A stretch of 64,000 bases of DNA from JAUSIF01 sp963711595. Its GTDB lineage: Bacteria; Pseudomonadota; Alphaproteobacteria; Rhizobiales; Xanthobacteraceae. A program made the position numbers and the translations under genes. The DNA lies in contig CAVQER010000001.1 of assembly GCA_963711595.1 (NCBI GenBank), positions 124,001 through 188,000 of the forward strand, given 5' to 3'. Shown in pieces: positions 11,134 through 18,480 of this stretch. The notes beneath the pieces were generated by a model that had not been told where the DNA came from, did not search any database, and saw only the letters and a program-made list of their open reading frames with translations. Position 1 is the first letter of the stretch. Every line of letters begins with the position of its first letter.

Positions 11134-11388
11134 CTAGCCGCGGCGCTCGCCCTTGGTGTGGCCGAGATCTTCCGCGTGCGGCGGCTCGTTGCCGCGCACC
11201 GGAGATCCCGGCGCCGCACCCGGCTGTCGCCGCTGCTTCCGCCCGCCGTGCGGCGGCTCGGTCGGCTGCATGCCGCTCCGATCGCCGACGTGAGATTTCT
11301 GTCCCCCGCGCGTCACGTCTTCGCCGGGTCGCGGGTCGGTGCCGCCGGAACGCGGTCCGTGCGGCCGATCGGGCGTGCGGATTGCCAT
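11134..11388 (-). CDS. Small disordered hypothetical protein (84 aa)
   Basis: An 84-residue protein starts at the ATG at 11388 with a CGAGG ribosome site about 8 bases upstream; a longer frame reaches 11415 but has a poorer start. The composition is rich in Pro, Gly, Arg, Gly-Asp and His, with no hydrophobic core, so it is probably intrinsically disordered. It is convergent with the AlkB-like gene: the stop codons abut at 11133/11134. No family was recognised. The competing antisense frame is arginine-rich and less plausible. Confidence 0.5.
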   Translation of the reverse strand: MAIRTPDRPHGPRSGGTDPRPGEDVTRGGQKSHVGDRSGMQPTEPPHGGRKQRRQPGAAPGSPVRGNEPPHAEDLGHTKGERRG

Positions 11389-11611
11389 GTCGATGCCTCG
11401 GCGCCTGTGCGTCAACGTTGAACGCGCGGAGCTGTTCCGCGTTCTCCACTCAATCCACAGCCAGGAACCCGCGCTGCTTCCGCGAATTTCCCTCCGTCAG
11501 ACCGCCGCTTTGCCCAAAACGCGGTCATGACGATGCAGCGGCCCCGTCCACCCCCTCGGATGGGGTCGTTGTGTAGTGATGATCCAGTCGTCAGTGCGTT
11601 TTGCCGCAAGT

Positions 11612-11746
11612 GACGTTTCCCGGACGCGGCGCAGCGCGTAGCGCTTCGCGGAGCGGTGCGCCGCTGATCCGGGACCCATGGATTCCAGAAACGGATCCCG
11701 GGTCTGCAGCGCGGCATGAAATGCCGCGCTGCGCCCGGGAAACGTC
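11612..11746. repeat. Palindromic intergenic element
   Basis: The ends are exact 12-base inverted repeats (GACGTTTCCCGG at 11612-11623 and its complement at 11735-11746). Inside lie further inverted pairs, including GGGACCC/GGATCCCGGG-type arms around 11672-11702 and a GCGGCAT/ATGCCGC pair near 11711-11727. This looks like a REP/BIME-type element filling the otherwise empty stretch from 11389 to 11747, where no gene is seen. Confidence 0.6.
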
Positions 11747-11747
11747 T

Positions 11748-11970
11748 TCAATGCTTGACCGGCTTGCCCTTGGCCTTGTCGTCTTTCTTCGGGATCGTGA
11801 GCTTGCCGGCGCTGGCGCGGGCGCCCTTCCCGCCTTCGCGCACGGTCCCGGCCTGGCCGACGCCGGCTTTCGCCGCAGCCGCGGCGAGGCCGCCGACGAC
11901 GATGCGCGGACCCGTGCCGATCCACCTCGCTGCGCAGAGCGAGCGCGAAACACCCCGACGCGTCTGACCG
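11748..11970 (-). pseudogene. Short fragment with a C-terminal tail shared with the neighbouring glycosyltransferase gene
   Basis: On the minus strand a frame ends at the TGA at 11748-11750 with a basic, Ala/Gly/Lys-rich tail: GPRIVVGG, then KAGVGQAGTVREGGKG, then KLTIPKKDDKAKGKPVKH. The glycosyltransferase gene at 12579-13484 ends in a matching tail (PRILIGG, AGVGQA, KGKPVKH), and the last 28 bases around the stop are identical at both places. No good start codon or upstream domain was found, so this is probably a duplicated 3' end. It could also be a small basic protein in its own right. Confidence 0.4.
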
Positions 11971-12029
11971 CGGCCAAGGCGGCCGCTGCTGGAGACCTCG
12001 CCCGCTCCGGAATTGCGCCGACTACTTCG

Positions 12030-12233
12030 TCAGCGAATCCTTCGTCTGACCCTTTGTGCTGGAGTCGACTTCCCCGCCTTGTCGGCTCCCTTCCCCTTCC
12101 CCTTCTCGGCGGCCCCCTTGTCCGTCGCTTGCACTTTATTGATGCCCTTATAACCGCCTGCTGAGTGGCCGGAGTTGACGGAAAGCAGTACGAGAGAAAG
12201 ACTGATCGCTACGATCGTGAGAAGGATGCGCAT
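12030..12233 (-). CDS. Small secreted Lys/Gly-rich hypothetical protein
   Basis: It starts at the ATG at 12233 with an excellent GGAGG ribosome site (GGAGGAACCGCC then ATG). Residues 1-24 form a signal peptide (MRILLTIVAISLSLVLLSVN). The mature part is short and rich in Lys, Gly and Ala (EKGKGKGADKAGK). The frame ends with an Arg-rich tail, STPAQRVRRRIR. A one-base shift near 12070 would instead give VDSSTKGQTKDSLTK and a stop at about 12022-12024, a more natural ending, so a sequencing indel is possible. No family recognised; probably periplasmic. Confidence 0.55.
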   Translation of the reverse strand: MRILLTIVAISLSLVLLSVNSGHSAGGYKGINKVQATDKGAAEKGKGKGADKAGKSTPAQRVRRRIR

Positions 12234-12401
12234 GGCGGTTCCTCCGAGATAGGCCGCGACGATCGCTCCGCGCGGCTGCGGTGCGGAAGATACCACCGGC
12301 TTCGGCCGCGGAAAACGGCCCGCCGAGGCCCTCGGCAATCGGCTCGAGGGCGGACGCGAACTGACAATGACTCGGGCGGGTACCGCCGCGAGAATGCAAT
12401 C

Positions 12402-12489
12402 GTCGTGGCCGGGCTTGTCCCGGCCATCCACGCCTGAAGACGTCGAACGCCGCAAGACGTGGATGCCCGCGACAAGCGCGGGCATGACG
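12402..12489. repeat. Palindromic element of the CCGGGCTTGTCCCGG family, copy 1
   Basis: The left arm reads GGCCGGGCTTGTCCCGGCC followed by ATCCACG; the right arm has CGTGGATGCCCGCGACAAGCGCGGGCAT. The arms can fold back on each other and each is itself a hairpin. The same element occurs at 50443-50529, and a related core occurs twice inside the LapG-like gene. A half copy of another family (CCCCTCACCC through GGGGAGAGGG) follows at 12506-12571. Confidence 0.65.
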
Positions 12490-12578
12490 AGATAAGTGCA
12501 GCCAGGCCCCTCACCCACCTCGCCGCGTTACGCGCGGCTCGGCACCCCTCCCCGCTCAAGCGGGGAGAGGGAAAACCC

Positions 12579-13484
12579 TCAATGCTTGACCGGCTTGCCC
12601 TTGGCCGTGGCGCCCTTCGTCGGGTCGCAGGTTTGCGGGCGGTGACCGTGGCGCCCTTGCCGCGTGCGCGCCGCGCCGCCTGGCCGACACCGGCGCGAGC
12701 TGCAGCCGCGTGCGTCCGGCGCGGTTTCCGCCGATCAGGATGCGCGGGGCCGCCGCATCGCCGTAGCGGCCCGCGTAATGATGCAGGCCGACATGGGTAA
12801 TCGTGCGGTTCGTGCTCGCCCAGATCTCGCCGCCGCAATCGACGCGCCAGCGGTGGCAGAACGAGAAATCCTCGGAGAGCCGCCCGATGTCGGTGGTGAT
12901 CGGATCAAAGGCGCGGATCAGCCGGTCGAGGCCGCGCGCGAGGGGCGAATGTTTTCGGCGCGCCCTTGTCGGAAAGGTTCGGCATTTTCTCCAGCATCTG
13001 ATCGATCGCGCTCGCGCTGGATCAGCAGCACGCCCGCCCCTATTCCGTCGACCTCGATGAAGCCCTTCTTGCGGCCGGCGTTGCGGCCGCGCACGGTCTG
13101 CACGACGTAGTCGTGCGCGCGGTTGATCGCGCTGTCGGCCTTGGTCCCTTCGGAAGCGATTTGGGCGAGACGGTTCAGGTCGATCGCAGCGCCGCGGCGA
13201 GACTGCGCCGACCACCGGCTTGTCGAGCGCAAGCATCTCCTGCACGAGCTGCGGCTCGAAACCCATGTCGGCGTCGACGAAGAGGATGTGCGTCGCGTCG
13301 GTCTTGTCGAGCAAGTGGGTGAGCAGGAAGTTGCGGCTTTCGGCGATATCGGCGAAAGCAATCGAGGCGAAGGAGAGCGTCCAGCCGGCCGGGATAGCGC
13401 GCGGTGCAGACGGAAGATCGAGTGGACATAGGGCGTGTAGAAGATCTCGCCGTGAGCCGGCGTCGCAATCAGCAATTTGGACAA
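12579..13484 (-). pseudogene. Glycosyltransferase-like protein (GT-A type), at least four frameshifts
   Basis: The gene starts at a TTG at 13484 with a GGGAG ribosome site (SKLLIATPAHGEIFYTPYVH) and ends at the TGA at 12579-12581. Between them the coding sense moves between all three minus-strand frames: near 13397, 13200, 13010 and 12940, with more changes in the tail. The reconstructed protein of about 300 residues contains ILFVDADMGFEPQL, which includes the D-x-D metal/nucleotide-sugar motif of GT-A glycosyltransferases. Later come an acidic FIEVDGIGAGVLLI strand, a SEDFSFCHRW segment and a basic Ala/Lys tail ending GKPVKH. The role is probably sugar transfer to a surface molecule; donor and acceptor cannot be told. 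The high density of shifts means either decay or poor local sequence quality. Confidence 0.6.
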
Positions 13485-13585
13485 GGGTTTCTCCCGGGAG
13501 TGGCCGCCGGTATTAGAGCATGCGACGCGAGCGGCGGGAAATGGATATGGGTGCGGGAGTTAATTCGCCAAAGTCCGCGACCTTT

Positions 13586-13756
13586 CCCTCTCCCCGTTTA
13601 CGGGGAGAGGGTGGCGAGCCCGCCGTAGCGCGAAGCGCGAAAGCGTGGCGAGCCGGGTGAGGGGCAAGTGCGCGAACATGCTCGCATGGGCCCCTCACCC
13701 GCCTCGCCGCGTTACACGCGGCTCGGCACCCTCTCCCCGCTCACGCGGGGAGAGGG
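13586..13756. repeat. GGGGAGAGGG palindromic element, copy A
   Basis: Two strong hairpins face each other: CCCTCTCCCCG-TTTA-CGGGGAGAGGG (13586-13611) and CCCTCTCCCCGC-TCAC-GCGGGGAGAGGG (13729-13756). They flank a CGAGCC...GGTGAGGGGC spacer. It fills the gap between the glycosyltransferase start and the TPR gene end. Another full copy is at 22516-22677, with partial copies at 12506-12571 and near 44293-44318. Confidence 0.7.
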
Positions 13757-13765
13757 ATAAGAGCG

Positions 13766-14662
13766 TCACTTAACCCCGTACTTCGCGAAGTCGGTCGCGA
13801 TGGTCGGCTGGATGGCAACGGCGGCGGCGATATCGGCCGCGGCTCCAGCCGCGTTGCCCTGCCGGCGCTTGCCGAGCCCGCGTCCGTATAGCGAGGTCGC
13901 GAGCCGCGGATTCAATTGCAGCGCCGAATTGTAGTCGGCGATCGCCGCGTCGGCCTGCCCCAGCTTGAGATAGGTGAAGCCGCGCGAGTCGAGCGCCACC
14001 GCAACGTTCGGCTTCAGGCGAAGCGCCTCGTTGCAGTCCGTGAGCGCCGGACGCAACTCGCCGACGATTGCGCGGGCCCAGCAGCGCCCGTTCCACGCAC
14101 CTTCGAGCGCCGGCTGCAGCTTGATGGCCTGGCCGTAGTCCACCAAGGCCCGCCGATAGTCCCCGGTCTTCCCGTAGGCTTCGGCCCGGTTCACGAAGAC
14201 CGGCGCGGAAGCCGCGTCGAGCTTTATCGACCGGTCGAAATCTTCCAGCGCGCGCTTGAATTCGCCGAGGTTCGTGTAGGCCACGCCGCGATTGTTGAAG
14301 GCGCGCGCGTAGTTGCGGTCGGCGGCAATGGCCTGCTCATAGTCCTCGATCGCACGCTTGTGCTCGCCCTTCGCGTTGTAGGCATTGCCGCGGTTGTTGA
14401 AGGCGATCGCGAGACCGCGCGGGGTCACCGCGTCGGACTCGATGAGTGCCGTGCAGCTGGTGATGCGCAGATTCGCCTCGGCTTCACTCACGCGGTTACA
14501 GAGGTCAACGTGCTTGTCGAGCCCCTTCAGTCCCTGGGCCGATGCAGTCGCGACAAGCGACAGAAGCGCGACGAACGTCAGGCCGCAGAGGAGAAGCCGA
14601 CGCTCAACCAGCCGCGAGGAGCCTTGCGTCGACGCTGCGTTTCTCGTCGACCCGAAAGGCAT
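13766..14662 (-). CDS. Secreted tetratricopeptide-repeat protein (298 aa)
   Basis: A predicted signal peptide (LLLCGLTFVALLSLVATASAQ, about residues 23-43) is followed by about six TPR units. Each has the pattern A.NNRG.AY...GE..RAIEDY..AI..D, starting near residue 85. TPR arrays mediate protein-protein contacts; here the protein would be periplasmic or surface-exposed. The start ATG at 14662 lies one base after the stop of the upstream FecR-domain gene (14664), so the two are probably translated from one transcript. Located next to an adhesin with its own FecR domain, it may assist adhesin display, but that is inference. All cysteines are outside the repeats except CWARA near residue 190. 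Confidence 0.85.
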   Translation of the reverse strand: MPFGSTRNAASTQGSSRLVERRLLLCGLTFVALLSLVATASAQGLKGLDKHVDLCNRVSEAEANLRITSCTALIESDAVTPRGLAIAFNNRGNAYNAKGEHKRAIEDYEQAIAADRNYARAFNNRGVAYTNLGEFKRALEDFDRSIKLDAASAPVFVNRAEAYGKTGDYRRALVDYGQAIKLQPALEGAWNGRCWARAIVGELRPALTDCNEALRLKPNVAVALDSRGFTYLKLGQADAAIADYNSALQLNPRLATSLYGRGLGKRRQGNAAGAAADIAAAVAIQPTIATDFAKYGVK

Positions 14663-14663
14663 C

Positions 14664-15209
14664 TCACTGCTTCTCTTCCACCAAGGTGGAGAACTTGACG
14701 CTGCCGTCTTCGGTGATGATGACGTGCGCCGACGTCCCGCGAATGCCCATGGTGGCGGTCGGCGTGTTCACGCGCAGCCCGCCGGTCTTGGCCATTTTCC
14801 CGCCGACGAAGGTGAAGGCCCCTTTGGTCAGGTTGAACAGGCTCGAGTTCCACTTGCTGTTCGCATCGAACACGTACTCGTTCAACTCCATCCGGGCATT
14901 GGTGAGGACGTTCAACGCCGTGCCGTCCAAGAACACGAGACCGACCTTGCCGTCGGCCGCCGTCTGGACCACGTCGCCGCGGTACACGAGCTCGCCGACC
15001 TTCGCCGGAATCGGTCCCTTCGGGAGGGCTGCCTGCAGGGGGACGGTGCCCGTATGTTCGATCGTCGCGGTTCCCTCGGCGGTCACGACCTTGCCGATTG
15101 GCGATTCGACCGTCTCCTGGGCAGGCTTGGACTGCGCCAGCGCCGATTGTGATTGAACAAAGGGGGAAGCGAGAAAGAGCGCAAACAGAACAATCGCAAT
15201 CCGACGCAT
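14664..15209 (-). CDS. Secreted FecR-domain protein
   Basis: Start chosen at the ATG at 15209: it has a GAGG ribosome site and opens a clear signal peptide (MRRIAIVLFALFLASPFVQS, cleavage probably after ALAQ at residue 26). The longer frame to 15299 has no such features. The mature protein is a FecR-type beta domain of about 155 residues: PIGKVVTAEG, VYRGDVVQTAADGKVGLVFLDGT, LNEYVFD and the hallmark TPTATMGIRGTSAHV near the end. FecR is a periplasmic signal transducer in iron uptake, but no sigma factor or TonB receptor gene is present, so this stand-alone form is probably a scaffold or binding protein linked to the adhesin. First gene of an operon with the TPR protein and divergent from adhesin 2. 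Confidence 0.85.
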   Translation of the reverse strand: MRRIAIVLFALFLASPFVQSQSALAQSKPAQETVESPIGKVVTAEGTATIEHTGTVPLQAALPKGPIPAKVGELVYRGDVVQTAADGKVGLVFLDGTALNVLTNARMELNEYVFDANSKWNSSLFNLTKGAFTFVGGKMAKTGGLRVNTPTATMGIRGTSAHVIITEDGSVKFSTLVEEKQ

Positions 15210-15404
15210 CTGCGTATCCCTCATCTTCCCTGTGAACTGCACGACGGTCGTATTAACGGTTCCCAAAAGATATGCTCCCCGAAAGCCTTGTTTGGCCAAA
15301 AATACTTCCGCATTGCAACCAATTCGCCTAATATCTTACCTATAAGTTAATGCGTAGCCAAGGGACCGCGCGGGGGACCTTTTGGCGGATGGGGTCGTCG
15401 GCGC
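15210..15404. promoter_or_regulatory. Divergent promoter region between the FecR-TPR operon and adhesin 2
   Basis: This 195-bp stretch separates divergent genes and contains the most AT-rich sequence nearby (about 15275-15350, including AATATCTTACCTATAAGTTAATG). Promoters for both directions should lie here. No clear -35/-10 pair or operator was identified. Confidence 0.45.
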
Positions 15405-17837
15405 ATGGTCGAGTCGGGGGGCAGAGAGGCGGGGGATACCACTCGCTCCGCGTGTGCGGGGCAGCTGGCGCCCGTCGTCGGAAAAATCCGCTCCTTCGCC
15501 GGCTCGGTGAGCGTCGTCCGCGCCGACGGCACTGCGGTCCGCATCGAAGTCGGTAGCGCTCTCCTGCAAGGCGACCGAATCGAGACCGGCGGCGACGGCC
15601 GTATCGGCATCAGCTTCGACGACGGCACGGAATTCAATCTCGCGAACGACGCGCGGATCACGATCGGCGAATTCGATCGCGATGGCGAGCGCGCGCCGGA
15701 TGGTGCGCAGATCCAGGTGGCGCAGGGGCGCTTCGCTTTTGCCGCCGGCAAGGCGCGCGGGTTCACGATCGACACGCCGCTCGCGACGCTGCGTCCCAGC
15801 CCGCAGGCGTGCGCGGTCGCGACGCTCACGCTCGTCGGCTTTACGATCGCGATGCTGCAGAAGCTCCAGGCTGCGGGCACCGACCTGATCACGCTCGACG
15901 AACTCATCAAGTACAAAGATCACCTTGAGCACGGCGACCTGCTGATCGTGCCGCATGGCGGCAAGCCGGTCCTGCTCGACGACCCGGAAATCACCATCGT
16001 CGTCGACGCGAACTTCGTCGTCACGACGCTTGCGAATTCGCCGGCCGACATGGCCCGGCTGCTGGGGATTTCCGCCGACGGGGACAACACCTACGAGCTT
16101 GGCCTCGCCGATCCGTTCACCACCGGATCGAACCCGCGAGCGGACACGCACACGTTCTACCCGGGAGCCCCGGGCCAGCAGCAAGCGTCGAACGGGGGCT
16201 CCCCACTGCCTCCGAACGAAGACGATCCGAACGTTCCGCCGCCTCCCGAGGGTGGCGGCGGCAACAATGCTCCGCAGCCGGTTCTGGTGCTGACGCTGAA
16301 CGAGGACCTCATCGTCGAGCACGATCACACCTTGGAGGTGCAGAGCGGCGGCGACATCGACGACACAGGCGACCCGTTTCCGATCGATCTCAGCGATCTT
16401 CCCGGTTTTGACGAGAACGAGGTCATTGGTCAGGCAACCGACGGGGGCGGCGAGGACGACGAACCGTTCGTGAGCACGGCCGGCAGCTCGGGCCCGGTGC
16501 TGATCACCCTGGAACCAAGCTCCAACGGTGTGGACAGCGGTCTCGACGTAACCGGCGGCGGCTCGATCTTGCTGTTCAAGGAATTCACGGACGGCCAGCA
16601 GGTGGTCGTGGGTCGCGAGGAAGGCACCAACGATATCGCGTTCATCATTTTCGTGACGCCGGACGGCAGTGAGCTCTGGGTTCAGGAGTTTCTCCCGATT
16701 GACCACGGTGCGGACGGCAATAACCACGACGGTCTCCTGCCGATCGACAATGATGCGCTCGTCCTACGCGGGACGCTGATCGGCACCGCCCTCACCAAGA
16801 CGTTTCCGATCGGCGAACACATCGTGTTCGTGGACGACGGCCCGTCGATTGACGTTGCGGCAGGCAACGACGCATCGGTGCTGCTGACGACGCAGGACGC
16901 GGACACCGACGGCGACCCGACCGACGAGGACACCGACAGTTCCGCAGCCAACTTCAGCGGTGTGTTCTCGATCGCGAGCCAATCGTTCGGGACGGACGAG
17001 GCGGGCGTCGCGCCGACGCTCGGCTATGTGCTGAGCCTGGCGGTTGCCGAAGGCAGCGCGTCCGGGCTCTTCAGCGACGGCGCTGCGATCAATCTCTACG
17101 AGATCGACGGGGACATCATCGGCTCGACCGCGACGACCGAAGACGACGTGGATGGGACCAACACGATCTTTACGCTTTCGGTGGACGCAGACGGGATCGT
17201 GACACAGACGCAGCTTGCCGAGGTCGATCACGGCCCTCCCGGCGAGAGCGAGCCGCCCTACGACGATCAAATTGCGGTCCTCGACAATGGTCTCGTGACG
17301 CTGACAGCGTCGGCGACCATTGAGGACGGCGACACGGACACCGCCTCGGACAGCGCGTCCATCGACCTCGGCGGCAACATCCAGTTCGCCGACGACGGGC
17401 CGTCGATCGACGTCGTTGCAGGCGACGATGAGTCGGTCGTTTTGACAACGCACGACGACGGCGACCCGAACACGGACAGCTCGACAGCGAACTTCAGCGG
17501 CGTGTTCTCGAAGAGCCAATCGTTCGGCGCGGACGGTGCCGGCACCGCCGCGGCGCTCGCCTATGCGCTGAGCCTGGCAGTCGCCGAAGGAACCGCGTCT
17601 GGGCTCTTCAGCGACGGCGATGCGATCAGACTTTACCAGGGTGTTGACGGGGTCATCACCGGCTCGACCGCGGCGACGGAAGACGCCGTGGATGGGACCA
17701 ACACGATCTTCACGCTGTCGGTGGACGCGAACGGGATCGTCACACAGACGCAGTTCGCTGAGGTCGATCACGCCGCTCCCGGCGACGAAGCGCCGCCCTA
17801 CGACGGTCAGCTTGCGGTCCTGGCGATGGTCTTGTGA
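15405..17837 (+). CDS. Adhesin 2, N-terminal part: FecR domain and T1SS-143/DUF5801 repeats
   Basis: This is the first 810 codons of a giant type I secreted adhesin. There is no signal peptide, as expected for such substrates. Residues about 20-130 form a FecR-like domain (VGKIRSFAGSVSVVRADG, LLQGDRIETGGDGRIGISFDDGTEF, TPLATLR). A hydrophobic segment and QAAG (residues 155-158) follow, then a Pro/Asn-rich linker near 255-290. From about residue 470 come near-identical T1SS-143/DUF5801 repeats of about 180 residues. The frame ends at 17837 only because one base is missing near 17823; the next frame continues GDGLVTLTASATI without loss of homology. The start at 15405 is the first plausible ATG, although its ribosome site is weak (GGGG), so the true start could lie a little upstream. 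Confidence 0.8.
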   Translation: MVESGGREAGDTTRSACAGQLAPVVGKIRSFAGSVSVVRADGTAVRIEVGSALLQGDRIETGGDGRIGISFDDGTEFNLANDARITIGEFDRDGERAPDGAQIQVAQGRFAFAAGKARGFTIDTPLATLRPSPQACAVATLTLVGFTIAMLQKLQAAGTDLITLDELIKYKDHLEHGDLLIVPHGGKPVLLDDPEITIVVDANFVVTTLANSPADMARLLGISADGDNTYELGLADPFTTGSNPRADTHTFYPGAPGQQQASNGGSPLPPNEDDPNVPPPPEGGGGNNAPQPVLVLTLNEDLIVEHDHTLEVQSGGDIDDTGDPFPIDLSDLPGFDENEVIGQATDGGGEDDEPFVSTAGSSGPVLITLEPSSNGVDSGLDVTGGGSILLFKEFTDGQQVVVGREEGTNDIAFIIFVTPDGSELWVQEFLPIDHGADGNNHDGLLPIDNDALVLRGTLIGTALTKTFPIGEHIVFVDDGPSIDVAAGNDASVLLTTQDADTDGDPTDEDTDSSAANFSGVFSIASQSFGTDEAGVAPTLGYVLSLAVAEGSASGLFSDGAAINLYEIDGDIIGSTATTEDDVDGTNTIFTLSVDADGIVTQTQLAEVDHGPPGESEPPYDDQIAVLDNGLVTLTASATIEDGDTDTASDSASIDLGGNIQFADDGPSIDVVAGDDESVVLTTHDDGDPNTDSSTANFSGVFSKSQSFGADGAGTAAALAYALSLAVAEGTASGLFSDGDAIRLYQGVDGVITGSTAATEDAVDGTNTIFTLSVDANGIVTQTQFAEVDHAAPGDEAPPYDGQLAVLAMVL

Positions 17838-18480
17838 CACTGACAGCGTCGGCGACGATTTCCGACGAAGAGACGGATAGCGACTCCGACAGCGCGGTCA
17901 TCGACCTCGGCGGCAACATCCAGTTCGCGGACGACGGACCGTCGATCGACGTCGTTGCAGGCGCCGACGAGCCGGTTCTTTTGACAACGCACGACGACGG
18001 CGACCCGGACACGGACGTCTCCACAGCGAACTTCAGCGGCGTGTTCTCGATCGGCAGCCAGTCATTCGGCGCCGACGGTCCCGGCACTGCCCCGGCGCTC
18101 GCCTATGCGCTGAGCCTGGCAGTCGCCGAAGGCACCGCGTCCGGGCTCTTCAGCGACGATGCTGCGATCAGACTTTACCAGGGTGCTGACGGGGTCATCA
18201 CCGGCTCGACCGCGGCGACCGAAGACGCCGTGGACGGGACCAACACGATCTTCACGCTGTCGGTGGACGCCACCACCGGGGTCGTGACGCAGACGCAGTT
18301 CGCCGAGGTCGATCACGCCGGCCCTGGAGACGATGCCCCGCCGTACGACGGTCAGGTTGCAGTTCTCGGCAATAACCTCGTGCAATTGACAGCGTCGGCG
18401 ACGATTTCCGACGAAGAGGCGGATAGCGACTCGGACAGCGCGGTCATCGATCTCGGCGGCAACGTTCAGTTCGCGGACGA
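16830..18480 (+). repeat. Three tandem near-identical adhesin repeats of about 540 bp
   Basis: Units run from about 16,830 to 17,390, 17,391 to 17,930 and 17,931 to 18,480. Each begins with FADDGPSIDV and contains STANFSGVFS, ALSLAVAEG.ASGLFSD, TNTIFTLSVDA and YD.Q.AVL. Units two and three share long stretches at the DNA level, which suggests recent duplication or gene conversion. The frameshift near 17823 falls at the end of the second unit. Confidence 0.8.

Noticed and set aside
11497..11977. Arg-rich minus-strand frames of 128-142 codons
   Set aside because: They run through a palindromic element, lack ribosome sites and have the composition of frame shadows; only the frame ending at 11748 has a believable tail.
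15336..16727. A 463-codon minus-strand frame over the adhesin 2 start
   Set aside because: It overlaps the FecR domain of adhesin 2 and the divergent promoter region and shows no family features.
16830..18480. Regularly spaced repeats that might suggest a CRISPR array
   Set aside because: Units are about 540 bp, coding and in frame, with no short repeats and unique spacers.
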